Part shown: piece after piece, positions 14,311 through 22,500 of the stretch
Position numbering within the stretch: the stretch's first letter is position 1
Layout: each line of letters begins with the position of its first letter
IMG/VR virus record: IMGVR_UViG_3300047300_000571
Location: 1-24,641 of that record
Reading direction: 5' to 3' (one strand)
DNA: 24,641 nt
Source of the DNA: a virus
Made by a program: the position numbers and the translations under genes
Notes under the pieces: generated by a model
What the model was told of the DNA's origin: nothing
Seen by the model: only the letters and a program-made list of their open reading frames with translations
The model's database searches: none

Positions 14311-15252
14311 TTAAGCTTTCTTAATGCTGTCAACTAAACCAATTTGGAAGTAGTCTGCATACATGTCGTATACTTCGCTAACAACTTCTTGGAACTTAAC
14401 TAGTTCTTTGTCGTTCATACGAACAACTTCAACACCGTTTTGTTCACATTCAGCTAGAATGTTAGGAATATCAGCAACGCTAGTCTTGCGCTCAATTAGA
14501 GCTGCTTCTGCGGCTGCTTCAGCGAAAACTGCTTGGTCGTGTGTGTCGATACCAGCAAAGAAGTCTTTGTTAGTAATAATGCTAGTTAAGAACAAGCTGT
14601 GTGCTGTGTCATTAACGAACTCAAAGCTCTTGTGTTGGTCCAATGGGAATACGCGAACGTATGTAGATTCACCAGCTTCAATAATGCCTTGGTCTGCGGC
14701 AGCATTCATTTCTTCTAGTGCAATACCTTCAAAAGGTTGTGCGCCTAGCAACTTGAATGTGTCGACTGCAACTGGGCTACGGCTCGTGCGAACTTTCTTA
14801 CCTTGCCATGCATCAACTGTATCTGCTTTAAAGTTAGCAGGAACAATACGGAAGCCACCTGAGTATGTGTAGCTCATGGCGTGAATGTTGCTGTTTTTGC
14901 TTACTGTATCTAGCAAGCCGCGGCCAATTTCGCCATCTAGTACGCGAGTTGCGTGGTCGTGATCTTTAAACAAGAATGGCAAGTCAAGGGCGTGTAGGTC
15001 CTTGTTGTAGTCAGCCAACCAAGTTGTGTAGATGTGCGACATTTCAATAGCGCCACTGTTGATTAGATCCATTAGATCAGATTTAGATACACGCTTACCT
15101 GCGTTGTACTTGTTAGAATAGTCAGTTAGACTTAGAACCTCAATGAAGTACTTGCCTTTAGCCTTAGCGTTAACTTTGGCTGCAAAGTCTTCTGCTACCT
15201 TCAAAAACAAACCGATTGGTTCGTGTGCGATTACCCACTTAATGTGTTTCAT
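14311..15252 (-). CDS. TRAP-transporter DctP-like solute-binding protein lacking a signal peptide
   Basis: A 313-aa protein of the DctP (TRAP periplasmic solute-binding) family. It shows the N-terminal HEPIGLFLKVAEDFAAKVNAKAKGKYFIEV pattern, LDLPFLFKDHDHATRVLDG, GGFRIV and KKVRTSRSPVAVDTFKLLGAQP, the last corresponding to the domain region with the substrate-carboxylate Arg, then AADQGIIEAGE. In bacteria these proteins capture organic acids in the periplasm for DctQM permeases. Here translation starts directly at the mature-like sequence; the upstream frame has a stop 10 codons earlier, so no secretion signal is encoded and the protein should stay in the cytoplasm. The Shine-Dalgarno AAGGAAA supports the ATG at 15252. 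No permease genes are in the window. The gene sits in the late region. Confidence 0.85.
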   Translation of the reverse strand: MKHIKWVIAHEPIGLFLKVAEDFAAKVNAKAKGKYFIEVLSLTDYSNKYNAGKRVSKSDLMDLINSGAIEMSHIYTTWLADYNKDLHALDLPFLFKDHDHATRVLDGEIGRGLLDTVSKNSNIHAMSYTYSGGFRIVPANFKADTVDAWQGKKVRTSRSPVAVDTFKLLGAQPFEGIALEEMNAAADQGIIEAGESTYVRVFPLDQHKSFEFVNDTAHSLFLTSIITNKDFFAGIDTHDQAVFAEAAAEAALIERKTSVADIPNILAECEQNGVEVVRMNDKELVKFQEVVSEVYDMYADYFQIGLVDSIKKA

Positions 15253-15253
15253 T

Positions 15254-15385
15254 TTAAAATTTCCTTTTGCAAAAGTATTTCTCTATCTTGCTAGCAGACG
15301 ATCCTGCATACAGTTCGGCGTTCTTTTGTATAACATTAGTAAATGGGTTCATACCCAAAGCGTCGAATTTAACTGACGTCGGCAT
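15254..15385 (-). CDS. Candidate small protein (43 aa) between the TctC- and DctP-like genes
   Basis: A short ORF begins at ATG 15385 with MPTSVKFDALGMNPFTNVIQ and ends at TAA 15254-15256, one base before the DctP-like ATG. It fills nearly all of an otherwise unexplained 158-nt gap, and its end overlaps the next gene's Shine-Dalgarno, typical of coupled phage genes. A late box ATAAATA (15405-15411) is 19 nt upstream. The product is hydrophilic with a basic C-terminus (KYFCKRKF) and no signal peptide. No clear Shine-Dalgarno precedes it, and chance cannot be excluded for an ORF of this length. Confidence 0.45.
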   Translation of the reverse strand: MPTSVKFDALGMNPFTNVIQKNAELYAGSSASKIEKYFCKRKF

Positions 15386-15404
15386 TGCACCGGCGTTGCA
15401 TAAT

Positions 15405-15411
15405 TATTTAT
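15405..15411 (-). promoter_or_regulatory. Late-type promoter box ATAAATA after the TctC-like gene
   Basis: The minus strand reads TGATAAATAATTATG. The box overlaps the TGA stop of the TctC-like gene by one base and would drive the small ORF and the DctP-like gene up to the terminator at 14272-14296. Confidence 0.6.
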
Positions 15412-16337
15412 CATCTAGCCCTGTCAATTTCAGCTTTGTATTTCCTAGTTAAATAGTGCATTTGGCTAACTCGTTTAACAAAGAAATCATTAACTGTTAC
15501 AGGCGGATTGTTGAACTGTGGGGCAAATAAATCAGCCGATTCTAACATAAACTCACTGCCTACTTGTCCCTGTGCATCTACTAGGATTTTAGATATTTCA
15601 TCGCGCTTTTCTTTGGGCATCTTTACGTTAGCAACAACAGTAAAGAATATTGTGGGCGTATCAAACCCTTGCTCTTTTAGTGTTTTAACTTCAGGCATTG
15701 TTGGGTTACGCTTAGGGCAATTGATACCCAGTACTTGCAATCTAGGGTTTCGTTCTTTAAATGTCTTAAAATTCTGGACACGCTCTATTACAAAGTTAAC
15801 ATCGTTATTTCCTGCCATGTTTACTAGGGCGTCGAAATTGGCTTTGTAAACAACATATCGCACATCAAACCCGTAACGTTCTCCAAGCATAATAGCAGTA
15901 ATGTGCGAAGCATTGCCAAAGCCAGTTCCGCCAACTACAATGTCTTTTTGTCCTTGTAGACTAGCCACTCCCTTTTTAGTGTCCCCTACGTTAGTAATAA
16001 TTGCCCAACAAGCATCACCTTGCGCTAGTACAGGAACATAGTCTGCTTCGTTAATAAGTCCTTGTTTAGAGTTTTCAACAAAAGCAGGAGCAATGGTTGC
16101 TAGTCTATTAGCAGGACTAATGTCCATGTTCTTTAGAGCCAATGCACCATTGGCACCCGGCTTCATTTCAATAATAAATTCGTATTTGTCTTGAATTTTA
16201 TTTGCTACATCAAGAGTTCGAATATACGTTGCTACGTTGGGTTGGCTCGGGGCCGTGCCGTTTACAAGAGTGATAACTTCTCGTGCGGTCGCTGATAACG
16301 CAATGGTTGCCAATAAGATGGCTAATAGTTTTTTCAT
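15411..16337 (-). CDS. TctC/Bug-family tripartite tricarboxylate transporter solute-binding protein with signal peptide
   Basis: A 308-aa protein counted from ATG 16337. The first 18 residues (MKKLLAILLATIALSATA) form a classic Sec signal peptide with an A-T-A cleavage site. The mature part has Bug/TctC hallmarks: a first strand leading to PSQPNVATYIR, the NMDISPANRLATIAPAFV region, GGTGFGNASHITAIM, and VVYKANFDALVNMAGNNDVNFVI, matching the VPYKG-LxGGQ-D pattern of this family. Bug proteins bind carboxylates and are especially expanded in Betaproteobacteria. A TTG 15 nt upstream is an alternative start but gives a poorer signal peptide. A late box lies 33 nt before the ATG. No TctA/TctB permease is present, so it would depend on a host permease. 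Confidence 0.88.
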   Translation of the reverse strand: MKKLLAILLATIALSATAREVITLVNGTAPSQPNVATYIRTLDVANKIQDKYEFIIEMKPGANGALALKNMDISPANRLATIAPAFVENSKQGLINEADYVPVLAQGDACWAIITNVGDTKKGVASLQGQKDIVVGGTGFGNASHITAIMLGERYGFDVRYVVYKANFDALVNMAGNNDVNFVIERVQNFKTFKERNPRLQVLGINCPKRNPTMPEVKTLKEQGFDTPTIFFTVVANVKMPKEKRDEISKILVDAQGQVGSEFMLESADLFAPQFNNPPVTVNDFFVKRVSQMHYLTRKYKAEIDRAR

Positions 16338-16370
16338 TGTGGTTCCCGTCAATTGGGTGTATTGATAAAA

Positions 16371-16377
16371 TATTTAT
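16371..16377 (-). promoter_or_regulatory. Late-type promoter box ATAAATA for the TctC-like gene
   Basis: The minus strand reads GCGATAAATATTTTATC. The box contains the TAA stop of the gp4 gene (16374-16376), and the predicted leader to ATG 16337 is about 28 nt. Confidence 0.6.
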
Positions 16378-16811
16378 CGCTTCTTGCCGCTGTGGAAAAT
16401 ATCGTTTTCTGTAACTACGCGGAACTTTAGTCCTTGCGCTTTGCACCAGGCTCTTGCAGCCTCCCATTTTGCCATGTTTAGGATAGCGGCTGCTTGTGCT
16501 CGTGGGCTCTTACCTGCTTCTTGTAAACTGGTTTCTTTTGTGGGTTTAACTTCGATTACTTCTGCGTGGCGCTGACCTGTTGCATCATTATATACTATCA
16601 GGAAGTCTGGAACATATATAGTGTTGCGCCCGGTTAAGGGATTGCGATAGTTAATATGTATTGCTTCACTTGCCCATTGCAGTACATTTGGATTGTTGTC
16701 ACAGAACTGCATAAATGTCCATTCCCACCCTGATCGGTATGTAGGTGTTTTGTTGCCTACATACTTAGATGGATTTTGTATTTGATATTTTCCGTTAGCG
16801 TATTTGCTCAT
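16374..16811 (-). CDS. 4: Head completion protein gp4-like (TnsA-like nuclease fold)
   Basis: A 145-aa homologue of T4 gp4/gp50 head completion protein. It has the family's N-terminal GKYQIQNPSKYVGN, TYRSGWEWTFMQFCDNNPNVLQWASEAI, then VPDFLIVY (D69) and AEVIEVKP (E87, K89), giving with E30 a PD-(D/E)xK/TnsA-like active site. In T4 it acts late in head maturation before tail joining, perhaps trimming DNA ends. Its start overlaps the preceding 135-aa gene by 4 nt (16808-16811), placing it in the tail and head operon. Its TAA stop lies within the late promoter of the TctC-like gene. Confidence 0.9.
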   Translation of the reverse strand: MSKYANGKYQIQNPSKYVGNKTPTYRSGWEWTFMQFCDNNPNVLQWASEAIHINYRNPLTGRNTIYVPDFLIVYNDATGQRHAEVIEVKPTKETSLQEAGKSPRAQAAAILNMAKWEAARAWCKAQGLKFRVVTENDIFHSGKKR

Positions 16812-17215
16812 GCTAAGATTGTTCGAGTTACGTATTTGTTTCTTGTGGGAATAGTTTGCACACCAATTAGGCTAGTACCGATTCGGCTTAGATTTAAAAA
16901 ATAAGCAATATATGGACGCAATTGATCACTTTGTAATTTTTTAAATTCGTCTAAAATGGCCATTGGATCAATGCCCTGTACTTTACTAGTATAGATAACT
17001 GCACTAGCAAGTGCGATGGCGCTATCTTTATTTTCTGTGACTTTTTCAAAGAAGCTCAGGATTGCATCGTCTGCCGCAGAACTGATTGTGATAGGTATAT
17101 CAAAGTAATTGTTAAAATATTTTGTGCCATCACCTACTAGGCGGTTTAGATCTACAGCATTTAAGTTAGTTGGGGTATGTTTGATCTGATCAAATTTGTT
17201 ATTAACGACTGCCAT
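16808..17215 (-). CDS. Conserved T4-like virion/assembly protein of unknown role (135 aa)
   Basis: A small, mostly helical protein. The segments NNYFDIPITISSAADDAILSFF, LASAVIYTSKVQGIDPMAIL and YFLNLSRIGTSLIG are, as I recall, conserved in small structural-region proteins of cyanophage-like myoviruses located beside gp4, but I cannot give a T4 gene number. There is no signal peptide. The ATG at 17215 is preceded by AAGGAT as Shine-Dalgarno and lies 9 nt after the stop of the 516-aa gene. Its stop overlaps gp4 by 4 nt, so the pair is translationally coupled. A role in tail or neck assembly is inferred from position only. Confidence 0.75.
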   Translation of the reverse strand: MAVVNNKFDQIKHTPTNLNAVDLNRLVGDGTKYFNNYFDIPITISSAADDAILSFFEKVTENKDSAIALASAVIYTSKVQGIDPMAILDEFKKLQSDQLRPYIAYFLNLSRIGTSLIGVQTIPTRNKYVTRTILA

Positions 17216-17224
17216 AATTTATCC

Positions 17225-18775
17225 TTAGTAGATTGGATTTCCAAACGCATCGTAGCTCTTAGGTGACGATTGATTGCTTGAAGCATCCGGATTATCAACT
17301 GCATTCTGTTGAGGCACAGTATAATAGTTTCCTTGATCGTCGATCATTGTTTCACTTCCATCCGGATTAGTTGTAGTAGTTTCTCCAGTTTCAGAGTCAT
17401 ATGTTGTTTCACTATCTGCACCCGGTCCGCCTTCTTCTTCGCTATTACCACTGGCATTTTGTGCTTCAAGTGCTTGGTCAAGTCTATATCTATCATCAAG
17501 TACTGCTGTTGTAAGCCCATCAATGTTTTCTTGGATGGCAGCATTGTTGTCAATTACTTCTGCTAACTTGGCTTTGTTGTCTTGGATAATTTGCTCTAGT
17601 GCCGCAATATCTTCTTCAGTTAGGTTAGGATCATACTCTAACGTGTATGTGTCCGATTCAATTTGTGCTTCTAATTGTGCTTGTTCAGCTTGACCGGCTT
17701 CTAAGTCTGCGTTAGCTTGTGCAAGTGCATCCTCGTCTGCTGTTAATTGTGCTTGCGCCGCATCTACTTCCGCTTGTGGGTCCATTGCAGATGTACTGCT
17801 AGACGTTGCTGAATCTTTAGGGAACGCATCGTTCCATGCACTCTTGGCTTTGCCCCAACCGCTCTTTAATGCAGATCCTGCGGCTGCAATTCCTTCGCCG
17901 ACCTTAGGTATACCGCCTGTTACTAGCGCACTAACACCAGCACTTAATGCAGCACCAGCAATGGCAGCACCATTGATATTTTTAAGATTATTAATAATAC
18001 CACCTAAACCAGTCATGCCTTCTGCAAGGTCGTGTACGTCACGATCGGATACTGTCGATGTTCCTAGTATACTGTCTCGGCTGTCGTATGTTAGATGTGC
18101 AAAACCTGTTACAGTATCTTCGCTAACTTGACCGTACTGATATTTTACAGCCTGAAACTGGATGCTCATGGTATTTTCCAATGTGCCTGCTTCGCCGCCT
18201 TGTGCATGTTCGCCGTGTTGGAATTGTGTAATGATTGGATTTAGTAACGTGTATTCAGCAAACTTTTTATTATGTAAACTGTAGATGCGAATTGCACTTA
18301 GATACTGTTGTGTGTTAGATACGCTAGCAGGATACTGTCTAGGTGTATAACCCCATGTTTGGTTTTGACGTTCACTATATTTTGTTGCGGCTGCGTAGAT
18401 GTTTTCATTCCAATCTGCATCACGGTAGTAGTAACTGTAATAGTCATACCAGAAGTTACGCATAACATCTAAGTTGTCATCATGAAACTTAATTGTTATT
18501 GGATCGTATTTTACTTTAGTCTGCACAATGTCTACACGGTTATAGGCATTAAGTGTTTTTGTATCAACTGTGAATTTTGGAAGACTTGCGCTTTTAACAA
18601 TAAGTCCCATGCGTAAAATATCATCGTTACTTACTCTTGCAATCTCAGGGTTAATATCAAACGCTACATGAAATAGCCAACCGTACTTAGGAGCCAAGCC
18701 AAAGTTGTTAGGTATAAAAATCTTAGCCGCATGTGTGCGGTCAAATAATGCAACGTTGTTATCTTTTGTAGCCAT
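17225..18775 (-). CDS. Tail-tube-like protein with long coiled-coil acidic C-terminal extension (516 aa)
   Basis: Residues 30-240 resemble the gp19 tail-tube fold: GLIVKSASLPKFTVDTKTLN, VDIVQTKVKYDPITIKFHDD, then NFWYDYYSYYYRD and a C-terminal strand region IQFQAVKYQYGQVS. A Gly/Ala-rich helical stretch (about 255-300) is followed by a coiled coil (about 335-425) rich in Ala, Gln and Glu, then an acidic Ser/Thr/Gly tail with repeated DSETGETTTTNPDGSET-like units. T4 has related tube-like proteins (gp19, gp54, gp48), so this may be a tube-initiator, terminator or other tail component. The ATG at 18775 lacks a Shine-Dalgarno, and a late box ends 6 nt upstream. It follows the tube gene after a strong terminator, so it forms a separate transcription unit. 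Confidence 0.8.
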   Translation of the reverse strand: MATKDNNVALFDRTHAAKIFIPNNFGLAPKYGWLFHVAFDINPEIARVSNDDILRMGLIVKSASLPKFTVDTKTLNAYNRVDIVQTKVKYDPITIKFHDDNLDVMRNFWYDYYSYYYRDADWNENIYAAATKYSERQNQTWGYTPRQYPASVSNTQQYLSAIRIYSLHNKKFAEYTLLNPIITQFQHGEHAQGGEAGTLENTMSIQFQAVKYQYGQVSEDTVTGFAHLTYDSRDSILGTSTVSDRDVHDLAEGMTGLGGIINNLKNINGAAIAGAALSAGVSALVTGGIPKVGEGIAAAGSALKSGWGKAKSAWNDAFPKDSATSSSTSAMDPQAEVDAAQAQLTADEDALAQANADLEAGQAEQAQLEAQIESDTYTLEYDPNLTEEDIAALEQIIQDNKAKLAEVIDNNAAIQENIDGLTTAVLDDRYRLDQALEAQNASGNSEEEGGPGADSETTYDSETGETTTTNPDGSETMIDDQGNYYTVPQQNAVDNPDASSNQSSPKSYDAFGNPIY

Positions 18776-18781
18776 ATAACT

Positions 18782-18788
18782 TATTTAT
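18782..18788 (-). promoter_or_regulatory. Late-type promoter box ATAAATA abutting the 516-aa gene
   Basis: The minus strand reads ACCATAAATAAGTTATATG. The box ends 6 nt before the ATG at 18775, with no Shine-Dalgarno, immediately after the terminator at 18798-18821. Confidence 0.62.
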
Positions 18789-18797
18789 GGTCACAAA

Positions 18798-18821
18798 AAA
18801 GCCCGGAATTAACCGGGCTTT
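18798..18821 (-). terminator. Rho-independent terminator after the tail tube gene
   Basis: The minus strand reads AAAGCCCGG-TTAATT-CCGGGCTTTTTTG: a 9-bp GC-rich stem (18798-18806 with 18813-18821), 6-nt loop and T-run, 17 nt past the gp19 stop. Confidence 0.92.
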
Positions 18822-18838
18822 GATGTTTTCGTCAACTA

Positions 18839-19465
18839 TTAAGTAGCTGTTTGTGTTGGTACTACACCAGTACCGCCGCTACCAAATGGGATGTGGCCCA
18901 TGTTTTGACCAGGAGTTAACGGAGTTAACGCCGCATTATCGAAACGAATCGTTAATGCAATTTGCGCGGCTTCGTTGCTACCATAGTTCATATCGCCCCA
19001 ATCAGCTTGGCTGATTTGGCAACCTTCTAGGTCCCATGTTTCTAGAACAACTGGGTTCTGACCATTACCACCATCAAGTACTTCATAACGCATAGCAAAC
19101 TTGTAGTCGCCTGCGGTAGCAGCACTAGATTGTTCCATAAAGTCGAACTGACGTTGAATCTGTTCACCAACTAAACGTGCAACTAAGCCGGTGGCATCAT
19201 CACGCAAGTTGATAGTTGTTTCTGCCCATTCTGGTTTACCTTGCATGTAAACTTTACTGTTGTAGATATCCAACGCAAAAGGGTTGAAGTTAACGCTTGG
19301 ACGCTTAATATCAACAACTTGACGAGTTAGTTCAACAACATCTTTACCAGAACCAAAGTTTACAAAGCTAGCGCGAAAGCGATACTTTAACTTTGGCATT
19401 AACAGGCCACCACCGTTACCATCGGTTGGGACTGTAAAATTCTTTAGACTTGCTGTAATAGCCAT
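18839..19465 (-). CDS. 19: Tail tube protein (gp19-like)
   Basis: A 208-aa homologue of the T4 tail tube protein. Typical features are LLMPKLKYRFRASFVNFG near the N-terminus, VVELTRQVVDIKRPSVNF, DIYNSKVYMQGKPEW, the central RLVGEQIQRQFDFMEQ helix and EGCQISQADWGDMNYGSNEAAQIALTIRFDNA. Length is slightly above T4 gp19 (163 aa) because of loop and C-terminal Gly/Thr-rich extensions. It polymerises into the inner tube of the contractile tail through which DNA passes. The ATG at 19465 has a good Shine-Dalgarno (AGGAGAA). It follows the sheath gene, as in T4, and ends in a strong terminator. Confidence 0.94.
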   Translation of the reverse strand: MAITASLKNFTVPTDGNGGGLLMPKLKYRFRASFVNFGSGKDVVELTRQVVDIKRPSVNFNPFALDIYNSKVYMQGKPEWAETTINLRDDATGLVARLVGEQIQRQFDFMEQSSAATAGDYKFAMRYEVLDGGNGQNPVVLETWDLEGCQISQADWGDMNYGSNEAAQIALTIRFDNAALTPLTPGQNMGHIPFGSGGTGVVPTQTAT

Positions 19466-19484
19466 TTAAATTCTCCTATACTCT

Positions 19485-19491
19485 TATTTAC
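19485..19491 (-). promoter_or_regulatory. Possible late-type box (GTAAATA) for gene 19
   Basis: The minus strand reads CGGTAAATAAG, one mismatch from ATAAATA, 19 nt before the gp19 ATG and just after the 19507-19534 hairpin. The leader would carry the AGGAGAA ribosome binding site. Confidence 0.4.
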
Positions 19492-19506
19492 CGTTTTCGC
19501 TGTTTA

Positions 19507-19534
19507 ATAATGCTAGGGGTGAGCCTAGCATTAT
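19507..19534 (-). terminator. Hairpin between tail sheath and tail tube genes
   Basis: A perfect 11-bp inverted repeat (19507-19517 with 19524-19534, stem ATAATGCTAGG) has a 6-nt loop, 13 nt past the sheath stop. The minus-strand tail is TTATTAAAC, so termination may be partial; it could also be an mRNA-stabilising end. Confidence 0.65.
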
Positions 19535-19546
19535 CTACTCAGTTAA

Positions 19547-22500
19547 TTATGCTCCTAGTTGACCTGCGGCAATTGAGCCTGGGTTCAACAAGCGAATTGG
19601 GATATAGATAAACTCAACATCCTTCATCGGTTCGATAGCAATATCAACCCACAATTCGTTTCCAGCGATACGTTGTGGAGTATTGTTGCTTGTGTCACAA
19701 ACTACTAGGTAATCATAGATACCACGCTTTGCAACTAGATCGTTCATTGCACCTTCAATGTTACGCTTGATCTGATCACGAGTGATCTTATCGTTAGGTT
19801 CAAACAAGTATGCATTACCAACCTTAGCAAGGATAGTACGGATATAGTTAATTAGACGAGCTACGTTAACACGATCCATAGAACTTGCCATTGCATTGCG
19901 AGTCTTCTGACCCCATACTGCTAATCCAACACCAGGAAGGATTGTAATAGGGTTAATCTTTTGTTGGTACATAGCGTCACGTAGACCTTGGCTGATACCG
20001 TTGCGAACGAATTCACCTGTATCTTGGTTAATGTAACCAATGTCTGTAGCGTTGTCTACTAGACCACGACGTACACCAGCTGGTGCAAACCATGGATAGC
20101 TTACGCTGTCGTTACGGATAAATGTACGCAACATAATGTGGCTTGGAGGAACAACAACTGTGTTACCACGTACATCGCTAGATACAGCAGATGGGTAGTA
20201 AACGCCTAGGTATGGATCAGCTGTGCTTAGACCATCACCGTTTGTGTTGTTAGACCAGTTAGTTAAGTCAACTGCGTTCGGAGCCAATGTCATTGGTGTG
20301 TCACCGATAACGAAAGCTGTGTTTGCACGGTCGTTGTTTAGACCAACCATGTCATCAATTAACTCTTGGTAACCAGGAGCGCAAATGATGTTGAACGCAA
20401 ATTGTTCTTCACGTAGTTCTGTGCTTGCGGCAATTGCAGATTGCATAGCTTTAACAACCATTGCACGTTGAGCCGCTGGGCCTGCGTACATACTGCCGTC
20501 AAACTTGTTGCCACTTACAGACTGCCATGTAGCTTTTACGTCTGGTAGGCTGCTACTTGCACCAGGAACTGCTGGAGTGTCTGGATATGCTGTTTCGTTA
20601 AAGTAGTTGCCTACGTATTGCTTAACGTTGAAGCCACTACGGCGTGTGTTAAACAATAGTGTACCACGTGGGTATAAGCGATAGTCAGGAGCGTCTTGGT
20701 CAATGTAGTTGCTATATAGCAAATCAGTGATTAGAGGATAGCTGCCTGTTACAACGTCTGTTGTACCATCTGTGTCCCAACGTGCATCAGCAAACACGAT
20801 ACCGTTTTGACCTGTTTGGTCTGTGCGGTCGATTGCAACGAACTTAGTGCCGTTGTAGCGATATAGAGCTGGGTAGTTAACCAAGTCACCACTGTCTAAC
20901 CACAAGTCACCAGCAACTAGTGCCGAGTTGTCTGTTTGTGTTGTTGGCTCACTTGCGCTAACAATAACACCACCTGGGTCTGTGTTAGTTAGGTTGTAAC
21001 CACGTGCATCGCTAGTAACTAGACGATAGCCTTTCCATCCACCGTTGTTGATCATAATGTCAACATCGGCTGCATCACCATAGTACCATAGAGTTCCATC
21101 GGCTGGAGCTTGGTATGGTGTATAGAAGCTGTATGTGTATGGTTGGTAACCAGTACCTGTACCACCTGCTGTCCAGTTACTTAATACTAAACCAGGAGTA
21201 GCTGGGTCACTACGAACGCCGGTTGTGCCTGTTGTAAAGCCAGCTGTTGTTAGAGGAGTTCCGCTTACGTTGTTTAGGATAATTTCGCCACCGTATTCGT
21301 GTGTGAAAGTAATTGTACCTGCGCTAGTTACTGCGGCGCTTACATAGTCAATGCCCGCAGTACCTAATGCAGCCAACACAGATGCTACAAAGTCAGAAAC
21401 TGTTGTACCACTTAGTGAAACGGATGTAGATGCTAATACTGCTGTTCCAAGTTGTGTAACTTGGATAGTAAAGCTGTTACCGATTGTAAAGTTACCAGTT
21501 GGTGTTGTTCCTGTAACTACAGTCTTTGGGCCTGCCTTACGGAACATTAGTCGTACGCCTACTAGGTTACGATTGCTAGAAATATAGTGACGAGCAAATA
21601 CCGAACCTTCTGCAATGCCGTTACCACCGCCGCTTACATCTAGAGCCGCAATAGCTGCCGAACTAGAGCTGTATACTGGAACTGCTAGGGTAGTCCATGT
21701 ACCAGAAGTGCTGTTATACTTCTTAACAGACAAGTTCATACCGTTACCTTGTACACTTGTCTTAACATAAATAGAACCACTCGGTGCAGGTGCAGTATCT
21801 GTAGATCTCCAGTTTGGAACGCCAACGTATGTAGCGTGAGAAACTTGTGGGCAATAGTAAGTACCTGCTGTAATACCAGCAGATGCTAAAGGAGTGTTTG
21901 TGCCTTCAACCAACAATAGTTTACCGTCAGCATTAGCACCATCGCTCATTGCTGTGCTGTCAACATAGAATGTTAACTTGCCGCTAACATCGGCTGCTGT
22001 AACACCAGTGATAGCCGCTGTGTTAATTTTACCAACTACTCCACTTAGTGTAGTTGCTGTGTTTAGGTCAACTGTAGTAGCATTAATAGTTAGTGTGCCG
22101 CTAGCAGTAAAAGTAGGATTAATTTCCGTACCTGCTACTGTTGCCCAACTGTTTTCCCAGTCTGTGCTACCAACTTGTACCCATGTGTTGTCTTTGTTTT
22201 TGTAGAATGTACCATTGTCTGTACTTGCTACAACAACTGCATAAGAACCAATTGAACCAATACTTGAATTAGGTGTGCCACCTGTTAAGTCTGCTGTATC
22301 AGTAATAACAATAGGAGTCTTACGTGTGAACACTTCTGTAGTTGCGTCCCACTCGTTGATACCCCAAGTTGTAGAACTTAGGTCCAACCAGTATGTGCCA
22401 TTTGCAGGAGGGCTGTCTGGACGATTGCTTGTTGCTTCTAATTGCTTCAAGTCAATGTCAGCACGGATAGCGTACAAGCTGTTAGAAACACCTAGTGCGC

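Noticed and set aside
16338-16352. TTG start for the TctC-like protein
   Set aside because: The ATG at 16337 gives a canonical signal peptide starting MKK; the upstream five codons do not improve it.
17225-18775. Portal protein (gp20) considered for the 516-aa product following gp19, as T4 order is 18-19-20
   Set aside because: The N-terminal half has tail-tube-like sequence and lacks portal features; the coiled-coil acidic tail is also unlike portals.
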